Below, one piece after another: positions 1 to 6,253 of a DNA stretch of 6,461 bases; position 1 is the stretch's first letter, and the number at the start of each line of letters is the position of its first letter. The stretch comes from CAWULT01 sp963923455 (GTDB lineage Bacteria > Acidobacteriota > Vicinamibacteria > Vicinamibacterales > UBA2999). Under the pieces are notes generated by a model. That model ran no database searches. It saw only the letters and a list, made by a program, of their open reading frames with translations, and was not told the DNA's origin. The position numbers were made by a program, and so were the translations under genes. Where the stretch lies: contig CAWULT010000185.1 in assembly GCA_963923455.1 (NCBI GenBank), forward strand, positions 1-6,461, read 5' to 3'.

Positions 1-318
1 GCTGTACAGCTTGGCGAAGATCAGCAGGTTCTCCTCGACGCTCAGCTCGAGGTCGCTCGTCATGGCCTGCGGGATCACGCCGATCGACCGGCGCACGTCG
101 TCGGCCTGCGTGGCGACGTCGAAGCCGTTGATGCGTGCCGTGCCCGAGGTCGGCGTCAGCAGCGTCGTCAGCATCCGGATCAGGGTCGACTTGCCCGCGC
201 CGTTCGGGCCGAGCAGGCCGAAGACCTCGCCGGCCTCCACGCGGAAGCTGATGCCCTTGACGGCGGTGAAGTCGCCGAAGCGCTTGACGATGTCCGCGAC
301 CTCGATCGTGCCGGTCAT
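1..318 (-). CDS. ABC transporter ATP-binding protein, N-terminal 106 residues (partial at window edge)
   Basis: This is the cytoplasmic nucleotide-binding subunit of an ABC exporter, which would hydrolyse ATP to drive export through a membrane permease expected beyond the window edge. The frame is open from ATG at 318 to position 1. The Walker A motif GPNGAGKST lies at residues 37-45, and the Q-loop Gln is at about 84 in VIPQAM. The 'SDLELSVEENL' stretch that follows is typical of the DrrA/NodI/YbhF-like exporter ATPases. Walker B, the signature motif and the H-loop would lie outside the window. The start codon overlaps the stop of the upstream membrane fusion protein gene as ATGA, so the two are almost certainly co-transcribed and translationally coupled. 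The order HlyD then ATPase resembles the enterobacterial ybhG-ybhF arrangement. That resemblance is family knowledge plus inference; the exported substrate is unknown. Confidence 0.93.
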   Translation of the reverse strand, partial: MTGTIEVADIVKRFGDFTAVKGISFRVEAGEVFGLLGPNGAGKSTLIRMLTTLLTPTSGTARINGFDVATQADDVRRSIGVIPQAMTSDLELSVEENLLIFAKLYS

Positions 319-1352
319 GACAGCGTCAGCAGCACGTAGGCCGTCATGCCGACGGCGAGCCGGCGGTCCTTGTTGTCCACCCGGAGGCGGATTTCGAAGG
401 TGCGGATGTCGCGCTTGGTGCGGCTGACGTCGCGCTGCGTCGCGAAACCGGCGTCGGCACGGCGGTAGAAGACGGTGCCCTGGCGTTCCTCGCCCGACGG
501 CAGCCGCACGGTGAACGTGTCGCCCACCTTGACGCGGTCCACGTAGGTCTCCTCGACGTCGGCCCGCACCCAGAGGTCGTCGGGGTTCACCAGCGTCAGC
601 ACCGCCTGACCCGGCGAGACCACCTCGCCCTGGTGTGCCGCGCGGACGTCGACGAAGCCGTCGATCGGCGCGTGGATCTCGGTGTACCCGAGGCGCACGT
701 CCGCCTTCGCGCGCTGGGCGGTGGCGGCGGCCTGCTGCTGCTGGCTGACCCGGACCTGGGTGCGGCGCACGGTCACCTGCTCCGCGTTCGACTCGGCCAG
801 GGCGACCGCGGCCCGCTGTGCCTCGATCTGCCGCGCGAGCGTGGTCAGGCGCGACTGTGCCACCTGCTGCGCGGTGCGGGCCGTGTCGACCTGCTCCTGG
901 GTCCCGATGCCGCCCTTGAGCAGCTCCTGCGCCCGGTTCAGCGTGACCCGGGCCTGATCGAGCTCGGCCTGGGCGGCCGCCTGCTGTGACTCGGTCGACG
1001 CGAGGGTGGCTCGCGCCTGGGCGATCTGGTCCGTCGTCAGCCGCTCCTGGAGCCGCAGCGCGGCCTCGCTCTCGCGCACCTGCGAGCCGGCGCCGTCCGC
1101 GCTGAAGGCGTAGAAGGCGCGCTCCTCCTTCAGCTCGTCGGGTGCCATCACGGCCAGCAGCTGGCCCCTGGACACCGTCTCGCCCTCGGCGACGAGCAGC
1201 TGGCTCAGGCGGCCCTGGATCTGCGGGCTCACGACGATCTCGTTGGTGGTGACGATGCCGGTCAGCACCAGCGACGACGGCGGGCGGCTCGTGTACCAGT
1301 AGCCGGCGCCGCCGGCGGCGAGGAGCAGCAGGAGGGGCAGCAGACGCTTCAT
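315..1352 (-). CDS. HlyD-family membrane fusion (periplasmic adaptor) protein
   Basis: A 345-residue protein that would link an inner-membrane exporter to the periplasm or an outer-membrane channel. Residues 1-20 (MKRLLPLLLLLAAGG...) form a signal anchor. About 34-72 is the first lipoyl-like half (VSPQIQGRL...VAEGETVSRGQLL). About 92-218 is a long Gln/Ala/Arg-rich coiled-coil hairpin. About 222-255 is the second lipoyl half (LGYTEIHAPIDGFV). The rest is the beta-barrel and membrane-proximal part ending RLAVGMTAYVLL. Length and domain order match the YbhG/EmrA-like adaptors. I chose ATG at 1352 because the signal anchor starts there and AGGA lies 7 nt upstream; the 30 extra in-frame residues back to 1442 run into the matrixin gene and lack adaptor features. 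Its stop overlaps the ATPase start (ATGA). A palindromic operator-like site lies 40-56 bp upstream. The substrate is not predictable. Confidence 0.93.
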   Translation of the reverse strand: MKRLLPLLLLLAAGGAGYWYTSRPPSSLVLTGIVTTNEIVVSPQIQGRLSQLLVAEGETVSRGQLLAVMAPDELKEERAFYAFSADGAGSQVRESEAALRLQERLTTDQIAQARATLASTESQQAAAQAELDQARVTLNRAQELLKGGIGTQEQVDTARTAQQVAQSRLTTLARQIEAQRAAVALAESNAEQVTVRRTQVRVSQQQQAAATAQRAKADVRLGYTEIHAPIDGFVDVRAAHQGEVVSPGQAVLTLVNPDDLWVRADVEETYVDRVKVGDTFTVRLPSGEERQGTVFYRRADAGFATQRDVSRTKRDIRTFEIRLRVDNKDRRLAVGMTAYVLLTLS

Positions 1353-1373
1353 CGGGAGGTCCTGGCGTCGGAA

Positions 1374-1390
1374 CGGGCCGCCATGGCCCG
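1374..1390 (-). other. Small GC hairpin in the HlyD leader / after the matrixin stop
   Basis: CGGGCC at 1374-1379 and GGCCCG at 1385-1390 form a perfect 6-bp stem around a 5-nt loop. On the minus strand the hairpin follows the matrixin stop by 17 nt and precedes the HlyD start by 21 nt. No T-run follows it (the next minus-strand bases are TTCCGACG), so it is at best a weak terminator. It could be a leader structure of the exporter mRNA, or chance in GC-rich DNA. Confidence 0.25.
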
Positions 1391-1391
1391 T

Positions 1392-1408
1392 AACTGAACG
1401 GTTTAGTT
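1392..1408. promoter_or_regulatory. Near-perfect 17-bp palindrome, putative TetR-family operator for the exporter operon
   Basis: The plus strand reads AACTGAACGGTTTAGTT. Its half-sites AACTGAAC and AACTAAAC (the latter read on the minus strand) differ at one of eight positions around a central base. The site stands out as an AT-richer island, overlaps the last base of the matrixin stop codon (TAA at 1408-1410, read on the minus strand) and lies 40-56 bp upstream of the HlyD ATG. TetR-family repressors commonly bind palindromes of this size in front of HlyD/ABC and RND efflux operons, and E. coli ybhGFSR is controlled by the TetR protein CecR (YbiH). A possible minus-strand -10 (TAAACT, 4/6) overlaps the palindrome, which would suit repression, but no convincing -35 is visible. 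No regulator gene is present in the window. Confidence 0.5.
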
Positions 1409-2076
1409 TACTTCGTCCTGGCCCCGTCGAGAGCGCCCGCATAGAGCGCCCGGGCCCTTGCGACGTCGGCGCTCGACAGGCCAGACACCGACGCGATGTC
1501 GGCGCGGCCCGTCAGCGCGTCGCGGTAGCGACGGAAGTAGGCCGGGATGTCGCCGCCGTATCCGAACGAGTACATGATGTCGCGGAAGTCCGACGTATGG
1601 CTCAGGCCCACGGCGTGCCCCAGCTCGTGCAGGCACGTCAGGTAGACGATCGTGTCGCGCCACAGCGGGTCCTGGCGGGTGAGGCTCGCGATGTCGGGCC
1701 CGAGCGCCTCGGTGTCGGGACGGATGAACACGGCGGCGCCGCGGCGTCCGCGCACCCGAAGGCCGCGCATCTCGCCGTACTGCCCCTCGCCCGGCGTGGC
1801 CCAGATGACGCGGACCAGCGCCTCGGCTTCGTCGGACGCCTCGAAGCGCAGCGCCCCGCCGGCGGCACGCTGCCAGGCCTCGAGCGCCCACTGCGCGAGC
1901 TGGCGATCGCCAGGCCTGAAGCCGGAGCCCGCGCTGCCGGCCGCGATGAAGTACGGAACGCGGCCGTCGGCGTCGAGTGGCCCCAGGGGAGCGATGCCCT
2001 GGGCCGAGGGCCGGGGCGCGGACGCCAGCAGGGCCACCGCGAGCACCAGCAGCGCGCGCACCGCGCAGGTCGGCAT
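1408..2076 (-). CDS. Secreted matrixin-like zinc metalloprotease (metzincin)
   Basis: A 222-residue protein if started at ATG 2076. Residues 1-26 form a Sec signal peptide (MPTCAVRALLVLAVALLASAP...) with likely cleavage near SAQ-G. The mature protein has the complete metzincin zinc site HELGHAVGLSH at 150-160 (His150, His154 and His160 as ligands, Glu151 catalytic). The Met-turn IMYS follows at 167-170 (Met168). Together these make it a predicted active extracytoplasmic peptidase of the M10/M57-like type. The segment before the site (about 36-95) has the usual matrixin beginning, with FRPGDRQLAQWALEAW and then a beta-strand region. There is no recognisable cysteine-switch propeptide or C-terminal haemopexin domain, so it is a minimal form. 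Alternative starts are ATG 2082 and ATG 2097. The latter has GGGAG 9 nt upstream but adds GTA, TAT and CTT, low-GC codons unlike the rest of the gene. The substrate is unknown. Confidence 0.88.
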   Translation of the reverse strand: MPTCAVRALLVLAVALLASAPRPSAQGIAPLGPLDADGRVPYFIAAGSAGSGFRPGDRQLAQWALEAWQRAAGGALRFEASDEAEALVRVIWATPGEGQYGEMRGLRVRGRRGAAVFIRPDTEALGPDIASLTRQDPLWRDTIVYLTCLHELGHAVGLSHTSDFRDIMYSFGYGGDIPAYFRRYRDALTGRADIASVSGLSSADVARARALYAGALDGARTK

Positions 2077-2095
2077 GCACATAAGATATACCGCC
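2077..2095. promoter_or_regulatory. 19-bp AT-rich divergent start region between protease and hydrolase
   Basis: The gap between the two divergent ATGs holds ATAAGATATA, one of the few AT-rich patches in the window. Reading right, TAAGAT (2082-2087) or TATACC (2087-2092) could serve as a -10. Reading left, TATCTT (2083-2088) or TATATC (2085-2090) could. Each matches the TATAAT consensus only partly, and no -35 hexamer is visible on either side. With so little room, any promoter here would give leaderless or nearly leaderless transcripts. Neither gene has a clear Shine-Dalgarno at the starts chosen. This is inferred from position and composition only. Confidence 0.35.
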
Positions 2096-3439
2096 ATGCG
2101 GCCTGTCTCCCTCCGTCGCCTGGGTGTTGCCGGTGTCGTCGTGGCGCTCGCAGGCGGGCTGTCCCTGGTGCGGGCCCAGACGCCCGGGGTGCCCGCGGCG
2201 CTCGAGCCGGCGCTGCGCGCGTTCTGGGACGCGGACTCGCCGGCCGAGGCCGGCCGGCGCGCTGCGCGCGTCGGCGCCTCGGGCGCGACGTTCGACCAGG
2301 TCCTCGCGCGGCTGAAGGCCGGTCGCCCGTACGGCGCAGCGCGGACGGGCCGTGTCGAGTTGCCCACGTCCACCGGCGGCACCGCGCTGGACAACGCCGC
2401 CGAGATCCCGGCCGCCTACGACCCCGCGCGGAAGTGGCCGCTCAGGCTGACGCTGCACGGCGGTGTCGGCCGCCAGGCGCCAGGGCCGGGCGGCGAGCCC
2501 GCGCGACCACTCGCCAACCGCATCCCGATCGATGGCGAGATCGTGCTGCACCCGCGGGCCTGGGCCGGGTCGGAGTGGTGGACGTGGGGCCAGGTGGAGA
2601 ACGTGCTCGGGCTCGTCGACCGGCTCAAGCGCCGGTACAACGTCGACGAGTCCCGCGTCTACGTCACCGGCATCTCGGACGGCGGAACCGGGACGTATTT
2701 CCTCGGCATGCGCGCGGGCACCCCGTGGGCGGCCTGTCTGCCGCTCAACGGGCACCCGTCCGTGCTCGCCAACCCCGACGTCGGCGCTGACGGCGAACTG
2801 TTCCCGGGGAACCTCGCCAATTGCCCGACCTACGTCGTCAACGGCGGGCGGGACCGGCTCTATCCGGCCGCCTCAGTGGCGCCGCTCATCGACCTGTTCG
2901 CGCGGGCGGGCGTGCCGCTCGTGTTCCAGGTGTATCCCGAGGCCGGGCACGACGTGAGCTGGTGGCCGCAGGAGCGGCCCCGCTACGAGGCCTTCGTCGC
3001 CGCGCATCCGCGGGCGGCGCATCCGGATCGCGTGTCCTGGGAAACGGAACGGACCGACCGCTACAACCGCTTCCGCTGGGTGGTCGTCGACCGTCTGGGG
3101 CGAAGGCCGTCCGACGTCGCGCTGCCCGACGTCAACACCGTCTCGGTGACGCCGGGCCGCGACGTGCCGCTGTACGACCGGTCCCGTCCGTCGGGTCGCG
3201 TCGACGCCGTGCGGCGTGGCAACGCCTTCGACGTGCGGACGCGCGGCGTGCAGACCTTCAGGCTGCTCCTGTCGCCGGACGTCGTGGACTTCGCGCGGCC
3301 GGTGATCGTGACGGTGAACGGCCGGACGGTGCACGACGCCATCGTGACGCCCGATACCGGCACCCTGCTCGAGTGGGCCGCGCGCGACGACGACCGCACC
3401 ATGCTGTACGGCGCGGCCGTGACCGTGCAGGTGCCCTGA
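2096..3439 (+). CDS. Secreted alpha/beta-hydrolase (esterase / PHB-depolymerase / prolyl-oligopeptidase-like) with C-terminal extension
   Basis: A 447-residue predicted exported serine hydrolase. Residues 1-28 form a Sec signal peptide (MRPVSLRRLG, then a hydrophobic core to VRAQ). About 85-305 is the alpha/beta-hydrolase domain. It has the oxyanion motif HGGV at 121-124, a nucleophile elbow GISDGG with Ser194, a probable acid Asp253 in NGGRDRLYP, and a catalytic His285 in EAGHDVSWW, so the triad is complete and in the canonical order. The pattern resembles PHB-depolymerase/feruloyl-esterase-like and S9-like hydrolases; the substrate is not predictable. About 315-447 is a beta-rich extension (RFRWVVVDRL..., VIVTVNGRTV, YGAAVTVQVP) that I cannot assign. 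ATG 2096 is the only start giving a signal peptide. The open frame continues upstream to 1652, but that part is antisense to the protease. It reads away from the protease and toward the acetyltransferase 11 bp downstream. Confidence 0.87.
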   Translation: MRPVSLRRLGVAGVVVALAGGLSLVRAQTPGVPAALEPALRAFWDADSPAEAGRRAARVGASGATFDQVLARLKAGRPYGAARTGRVELPTSTGGTALDNAAEIPAAYDPARKWPLRLTLHGGVGRQAPGPGGEPARPLANRIPIDGEIVLHPRAWAGSEWWTWGQVENVLGLVDRLKRRYNVDESRVYVTGISDGGTGTYFLGMRAGTPWAACLPLNGHPSVLANPDVGADGELFPGNLANCPTYVVNGGRDRLYPAASVAPLIDLFARAGVPLVFQVYPEAGHDVSWWPQERPRYEAFVAAHPRAAHPDRVSWETERTDRYNRFRWVVVDRLGRRPSDVALPDVNTVSVTPGRDVPLYDRSRPSGRVDAVRRGNAFDVRTRGVQTFRLLLSPDVVDFARPVIVTVNGRTVHDAIVTPDTGTLLEWAARDDDRTMLYGAAVTVQVP

Positions 3440-3450
3440 GTTCGCGGTCC

Positions 3451-3936
3451 ATGTCTAGCCCACCCGTGCAGATCCGCCACGCGACACGGGCCGACTTGCC
3501 CGCCCTCGGGCGCCTCGGGGCCATGCTGCTCCGTGCGCACCACGCGTTCGACCCGCAGCGCTTCATGGCGCCGCGCGCGAACTCCGAGGACGGATACGCC
3601 TGGTTTCTCGGCACCCAGCTCGACGAGGCCGAGGCCGTCGTGCTGGTGGCCGAGCGCGACGGCGCCGTCGTCGGCTATGTCTACGCGGGCCTCGAGCCCC
3701 TGTCGTGGAAGGAACTGCGCGATGCGGCCGGTTTCATCCACGACGTGGCCGTCGACGATGCGGTGCGCCGCGCCGGCGTGGCCACGGCGCTGCTCGACGC
3801 CGCGGCGCAGTGGCTCAGGGCGCACGGCGCGCCCAGGGTGGTGCTGTGGACGGCCGAGCAGAACGGCGCGGCCCAGCGCCTCTTCGCCAAGGCTGGCTTC
3901 CGCCGCACGATGATCGAGATGACGAAGGAACTCTGA
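3451..3936 (+). CDS. GNAT-family N-acetyltransferase
   Basis: A 161-residue cytoplasmic protein of ordinary single-domain GNAT length, predicted to transfer an acetyl group from acetyl-CoA to an amine. The N-terminal strand IRHATRADLPALGRL is typical. The acetyl-CoA pyrophosphate loop (motif A) is RRAGVATALL at 106-115, fitting R-x-x-G-x-A, and is preceded by the strand FIHDVAVD. Motif B is QNGAAQRLFAKAGFRR at 137-152, the usual 'N..A..LY.K.GF' signature. The acceptor substrate cannot be inferred. The start is ATG 3451, 11 bp after the hydrolase stop, without a recognisable Shine-Dalgarno; it may depend on read-through transcription and reinitiation from the hydrolase gene. GTG 3466 is a possible alternative. 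The gene converges on the sensor kinase, with 21 bp (3937-3957) between stops and no visible terminator. Confidence 0.9.
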   Translation: MSSPPVQIRHATRADLPALGRLGAMLLRAHHAFDPQRFMAPRANSEDGYAWFLGTQLDEAEAVVLVAERDGAVVGYVYAGLEPLSWKELRDAAGFIHDVAVDDAVRRAGVATALLDAAAQWLRAHGAPRVVLWTAEQNGAAQRLFAKAGFRRTMIEMTKEL

Positions 3937-3957
3937 GGCCTCGCGCCGTCAGCCCGT

Positions 3958-5514
3958 TCAGGCGCGATCGGGCCCGGCCGGCAGGCGCAGCGTGAAAGTG
4001 GTGCCCCTGCCGGGCTGGCTCGCGACGGTCACGCGCCCGCCGTGACGTTCCACGATGGCCTTGACGATCGACAGGCCCAGGCCGCTGCCCGTCGACGATC
4101 CGCTTCGCGAGGCGTCCGCCTTGTAGAAGCGGTCGAAGACGTGCGCCAGGTGCTCCGGGGCGATGCCCTCACCGCTGTCCCGGACGGCGATCACCGCGTC
4201 GCCGCCGTCGAGGTCGCACTCGATCACCACCTCACCGCCCGCCGGCGTGTGCCGCAGCGCGTTGGCCGCGAGGTTCTGTACCGCCTGCTCCAGTCGCCGC
4301 GGGTCGCCCCGGACGATCTCGGCGCCGGGCCCGATGCGGGTGACGAGGCGAACCTGCCTGTCCTGGGCCGCCCGCGCGTGCCGATCGACCGTCCGGCCGA
4401 ACACCGACTCGATCGCGACGTCCTGCACGTCGAGCGGCGCGTGGCTGCCCTCGAGGCGCGCCAGGTCCAGCAGATCGCCGACGATCTGCTCCAGCCGATG
4501 GGTCTCGTCGCTGACGATGCCGAGGTAGCGCGCGCGCGTTCCGGCGTCGGCCACCACTGCGGGCATCGCCAGCGTATCGAGGTAGCCCCGCATCGAGGTC
4601 AAGGGCGTCAGCAGTTCGTGCGACACGTCGGCCAGCAGGAGCCGGCGCGCGCGGTCGGCCTCGGCGACCTGGGCGGCCCGGGCGTCGAGGTCCGCGGCCA
4701 TCCGGTTGAACGCCTGTGCCAGCGCCGCCACCTCGTCGCCGCCGTCCTCGCGGGCCCGTGCCTTGAGGTCGCCGGCCCCGATCCGAGCGGCGGCGGCCTC
4801 GACGTCGCGCAGCCGGCCGCGCACGGGGCCGACCACGACGAGCGAGGCGAGGCCCGCGCCGAGCAGCAGCAGCACCAGGCCGCTCGTGATCAGCGCCGGC
4901 CCGAGCCGCCCGTACAGCGTCTGCGCCTCCGGCACCACGACGCCCAGCACCCGTCCGCCGACGACGATCGGCCCTGGCGGGCTGACGGCGAACAGAACGG
5001 GCCCGACGCGTGGGGGGCGATCACCGCCCCTGCCGAACCGGCCGCGCCGTCCGGGCCCCGGGGGACCAAGCTCGTCGCGCACGCCGGCGTCCTCCCGCAG
5101 GCGCCCCAGGCCGCGTGGGCCGGGCGCCTCCCGTGGCGCCTCGGCCAGCCGCCTGGCCAGCGCGCGTGCATCCGCGATGGCCGTGGCGTCGGGAGACGCG
5201 CCGCTGCTGGCGACGACACGGCCGTCGATCATTACCACGAAGAACGGCGACAGGCGCTGCTGGTACTCCTCGCGCACGTAGCGCGCGAGGTCGACGCCCG
5301 GGTCGGCGGCGAGGGCCGCGGCGATGTCACCGGCGACGAGCCGCGCGAGCGCGCGCGGGGGCGGGCCTGGGGGCGTGTCGCGCGACAGCAGCCAGACCAG
5401 CACGAGGGCCTGCGCGGCGATGATGCCGGCCAGGCACAGCAGGAAGCCCAGCGCGATGCGCCAGTACAGGCTGCGGTACCAGACGGGGCTAGACGTCGGC
5501 GAACTTGTAGCCAT
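3958..5514 (-). CDS. Membrane sensor histidine kinase (HAMP-HisKA-HATPase_c)
   Basis: A 518-residue inner-membrane sensor, the expected partner of the OmpR-type regulator encoded just before it. TM1 is about 18-43 and TM2 about 206-229. Between them is a periplasmic sensor of about 160 residues containing FFVVMIDGRVVASSG (92-105) and GPIVVGGRVLGVVVP (181-195), with a Pro/Gly/Arg-rich segment at about 126-172 in the middle. HAMP is about 229-281. HisKA has the phosphoacceptor His299 in SHELLTPL, where Leu302 replaces the common Arg. The ATPase has the N box NLAANALRHT (414-423), G1 DSGEGI (446-451), F box FDRFYKAD (460-467) and G2 GSGLGL (476-481), all intact. ATG 5514 lies inside the regulator gene (26-bp overlap), giving a short N-terminus before TM1; there is no good Shine-Dalgarno, which fits translational coupling. 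Overall it resembles BaeS/CpxA-type kinases, but the signal is unknown. Confidence 0.95.
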   Translation of the reverse strand: MATSSPTSSPVWYRSLYWRIALGFLLCLAGIIAAQALVLVWLLSRDTPPGPPPRALARLVAGDIAAALAADPGVDLARYVREEYQQRLSPFFVVMIDGRVVASSGASPDATAIADARALARRLAEAPREAPGPRGLGRLREDAGVRDELGPPGPGRRGRFGRGGDRPPRVGPVLFAVSPPGPIVVGGRVLGVVVPEAQTLYGRLGPALITSGLVLLLLGAGLASLVVVGPVRGRLRDVEAAAARIGAGDLKARAREDGGDEVAALAQAFNRMAADLDARAAQVAEADRARRLLLADVSHELLTPLTSMRGYLDTLAMPAVVADAGTRARYLGIVSDETHRLEQIVGDLLDLARLEGSHAPLDVQDVAIESVFGRTVDRHARAAQDRQVRLVTRIGPGAEIVRGDPRRLEQAVQNLAANALRHTPAGGEVVIECDLDGGDAVIAVRDSGEGIAPEHLAHVFDRFYKADASRSGSSTGSGLGLSIVKAIVERHGGRVTVASQPGRGTTFTLRLPAGPDRA

Positions 5515-6205
5515 CGCCCCATACCGTCTGGAGGAGGCGCGGCGCGCCCGGATCCTCCTCGACCTTCCGGCGCAGCCGCTTGATCAGCGTGTCGACGCTG
5601 CGCTCGGTCACGTACGCCTGGCCCTGCCACACCTTGGCGAGCAGCCGCTCACGCGTGAAGACGATGCCCGGGTGCGACGCCAGCACGTAGAGCAGGCTGA
5701 ATTCCTGCCGCGTCATCTCCACCGGCGTGCCGCGCACGCGGACGCTGCGGCGCGCCGGGTCGAGCTCCAGGCCGTGGACCGACAGCGGACGATCGCCGGC
5801 CGGCTCGCCGGTGAGTGGTGCGCGCGAACGGCGGAGCAGCGCGTGCACGCGGGCCACCAGCTCGCGCACGCCGAACGGCTTCGTGAGGTAGTCGTCGGCG
5901 CCGCTCTCGAGGCCGAGGACCGTGTCCGCCTCGTCCTGACGAGCCGTCAGCATCAGGATCGGCACGTCGCGGTTGGCACCTTGGCGCCGGACGGCGCGGC
6001 AGACGGAGATGCCGTCGACGCCCGGCAGCATCAGGTCCAGCACGACCAGGTCGAATGGCCGCTCCTGGGCCAGCCGAAGCGCATCGGGGCCGGTGTCGGT
6101 CTCGACGCACTCGAGCCCCTCGAGGCCCAGGTGCAGGCACACGAGCTCCCGGATGTGGCGATCGTCCTCGACGACGAGCACGCGGCGCGGTGCGGTATGG
6201 GCCAT
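5489..6205 (-). CDS. OmpR/PhoB-family response regulator
   Basis: A 238-residue DNA-binding regulator with a complete receiver and winged helix. The receiver (about 7-122) has the acidic pocket EDD at 13-15, the phosphoacceptor Asp57 in VVLDLMLPG, Thr87 in MLTARQ and Lys109 in LTKPFG. A short linker follows, then the C-terminal trans_reg_C domain (about 138-236), with MTRQEFSLLYVLASHPG, the recognition-helix region ERSVDTLIKRLRRKVEEDP, and the wing TVWGDGYKF. It lies upstream of, and overlaps, its sensor kinase. ATG 6205 begins the usual short lead into the first strand (RRVLVVEDD), with only a weak GAG as ribosome site. Phased TCACCG repeats in the gap upstream suggest autoregulation and control of the divergent gene; this is inferred from the spacing that OmpR/PhoB proteins use. 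Confidence 0.96.
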   Translation of the reverse strand: MAHTAPRRVLVVEDDRHIRELVCLHLGLEGLECVETDTGPDALRLAQERPFDLVVLDLMLPGVDGISVCRAVRRQGANRDVPILMLTARQDEADTVLGLESGADDYLTKPFGVRELVARVHALLRRSRAPLTGEPAGDRPLSVHGLELDPARRSVRVRGTPVEMTRQEFSLLYVLASHPGIVFTRERLLAKVWQGQAYVTERSVDTLIKRLRRKVEEDPGAPRLLQTVWGDGYKFADV

Positions 6206-6220
6206 GTCCGTCTCGGGTCG

Positions 6221-6226
6221 ATTATG
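6221..6226 (-). promoter_or_regulatory. Candidate -10 (CATAAT) for the response regulator/kinase operon
   Basis: On the minus strand this reads CATAAT, five of six matches to TATAAT, 15 nt upstream of the regulator ATG, so any leader would be only several nucleotides long. No -35-like hexamer is seen at 16-18 bp spacing. The nearest TCACCG repeat (6254-6259) lies 27 bp further upstream, where an activator could compensate. Confidence 0.35.
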
Positions 6227-6253
6227 AGGGGTTCCGTGACCGGGCCTCCGCTG

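Noticed and set aside
11..427. 138-codon plus-strand frame opposite the ABC ATPase and the end of HlyD
   Set aside because: It is antisense to a frame with a clear Walker A motif and Q-loop; Ser/Arg/Pro-rich shadow translation.
1353..1442. 30-residue N-terminal extension of the HlyD protein
   Set aside because: It would place coding sequence over the operator-like palindrome and bury the signal anchor; ATG 1352 has AGGA at good spacing.
1652..2095. N-terminal extension of the hydrolase frame
   Set aside because: It is antisense to the protease gene, and the signal peptide begins only at ATG 2096.
2235..2262. GGCCGGCC-type inverted repeats early in the hydrolase gene
   Set aside because: They fall in coding DNA and are explained by Ala/Arg/Gly codons in a GC-rich genome; no context supports a regulatory or mobile element.
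1403..2755. 450-codon minus-strand frame spanning the protease and the first half of the hydrolase
   Set aside because: It runs out of frame with two genes that have intact catalytic motifs, and its translation is Arg/Gly/Ala-rich without recognisable features.
3937..3957. Possible bidirectional terminator between the acetyltransferase and kinase stops
   Set aside because: The 21 bp show no stable inverted repeat and no T-run.
4042..5583. 513-codon open frame on the plus strand opposite the sensor kinase
   Set aside because: It is a shadow of the GC-rich kinase codons. The kinase frame has every expected motif, while this one shows low-complexity Arg/Ala/Gly/Pro composition and no domain.
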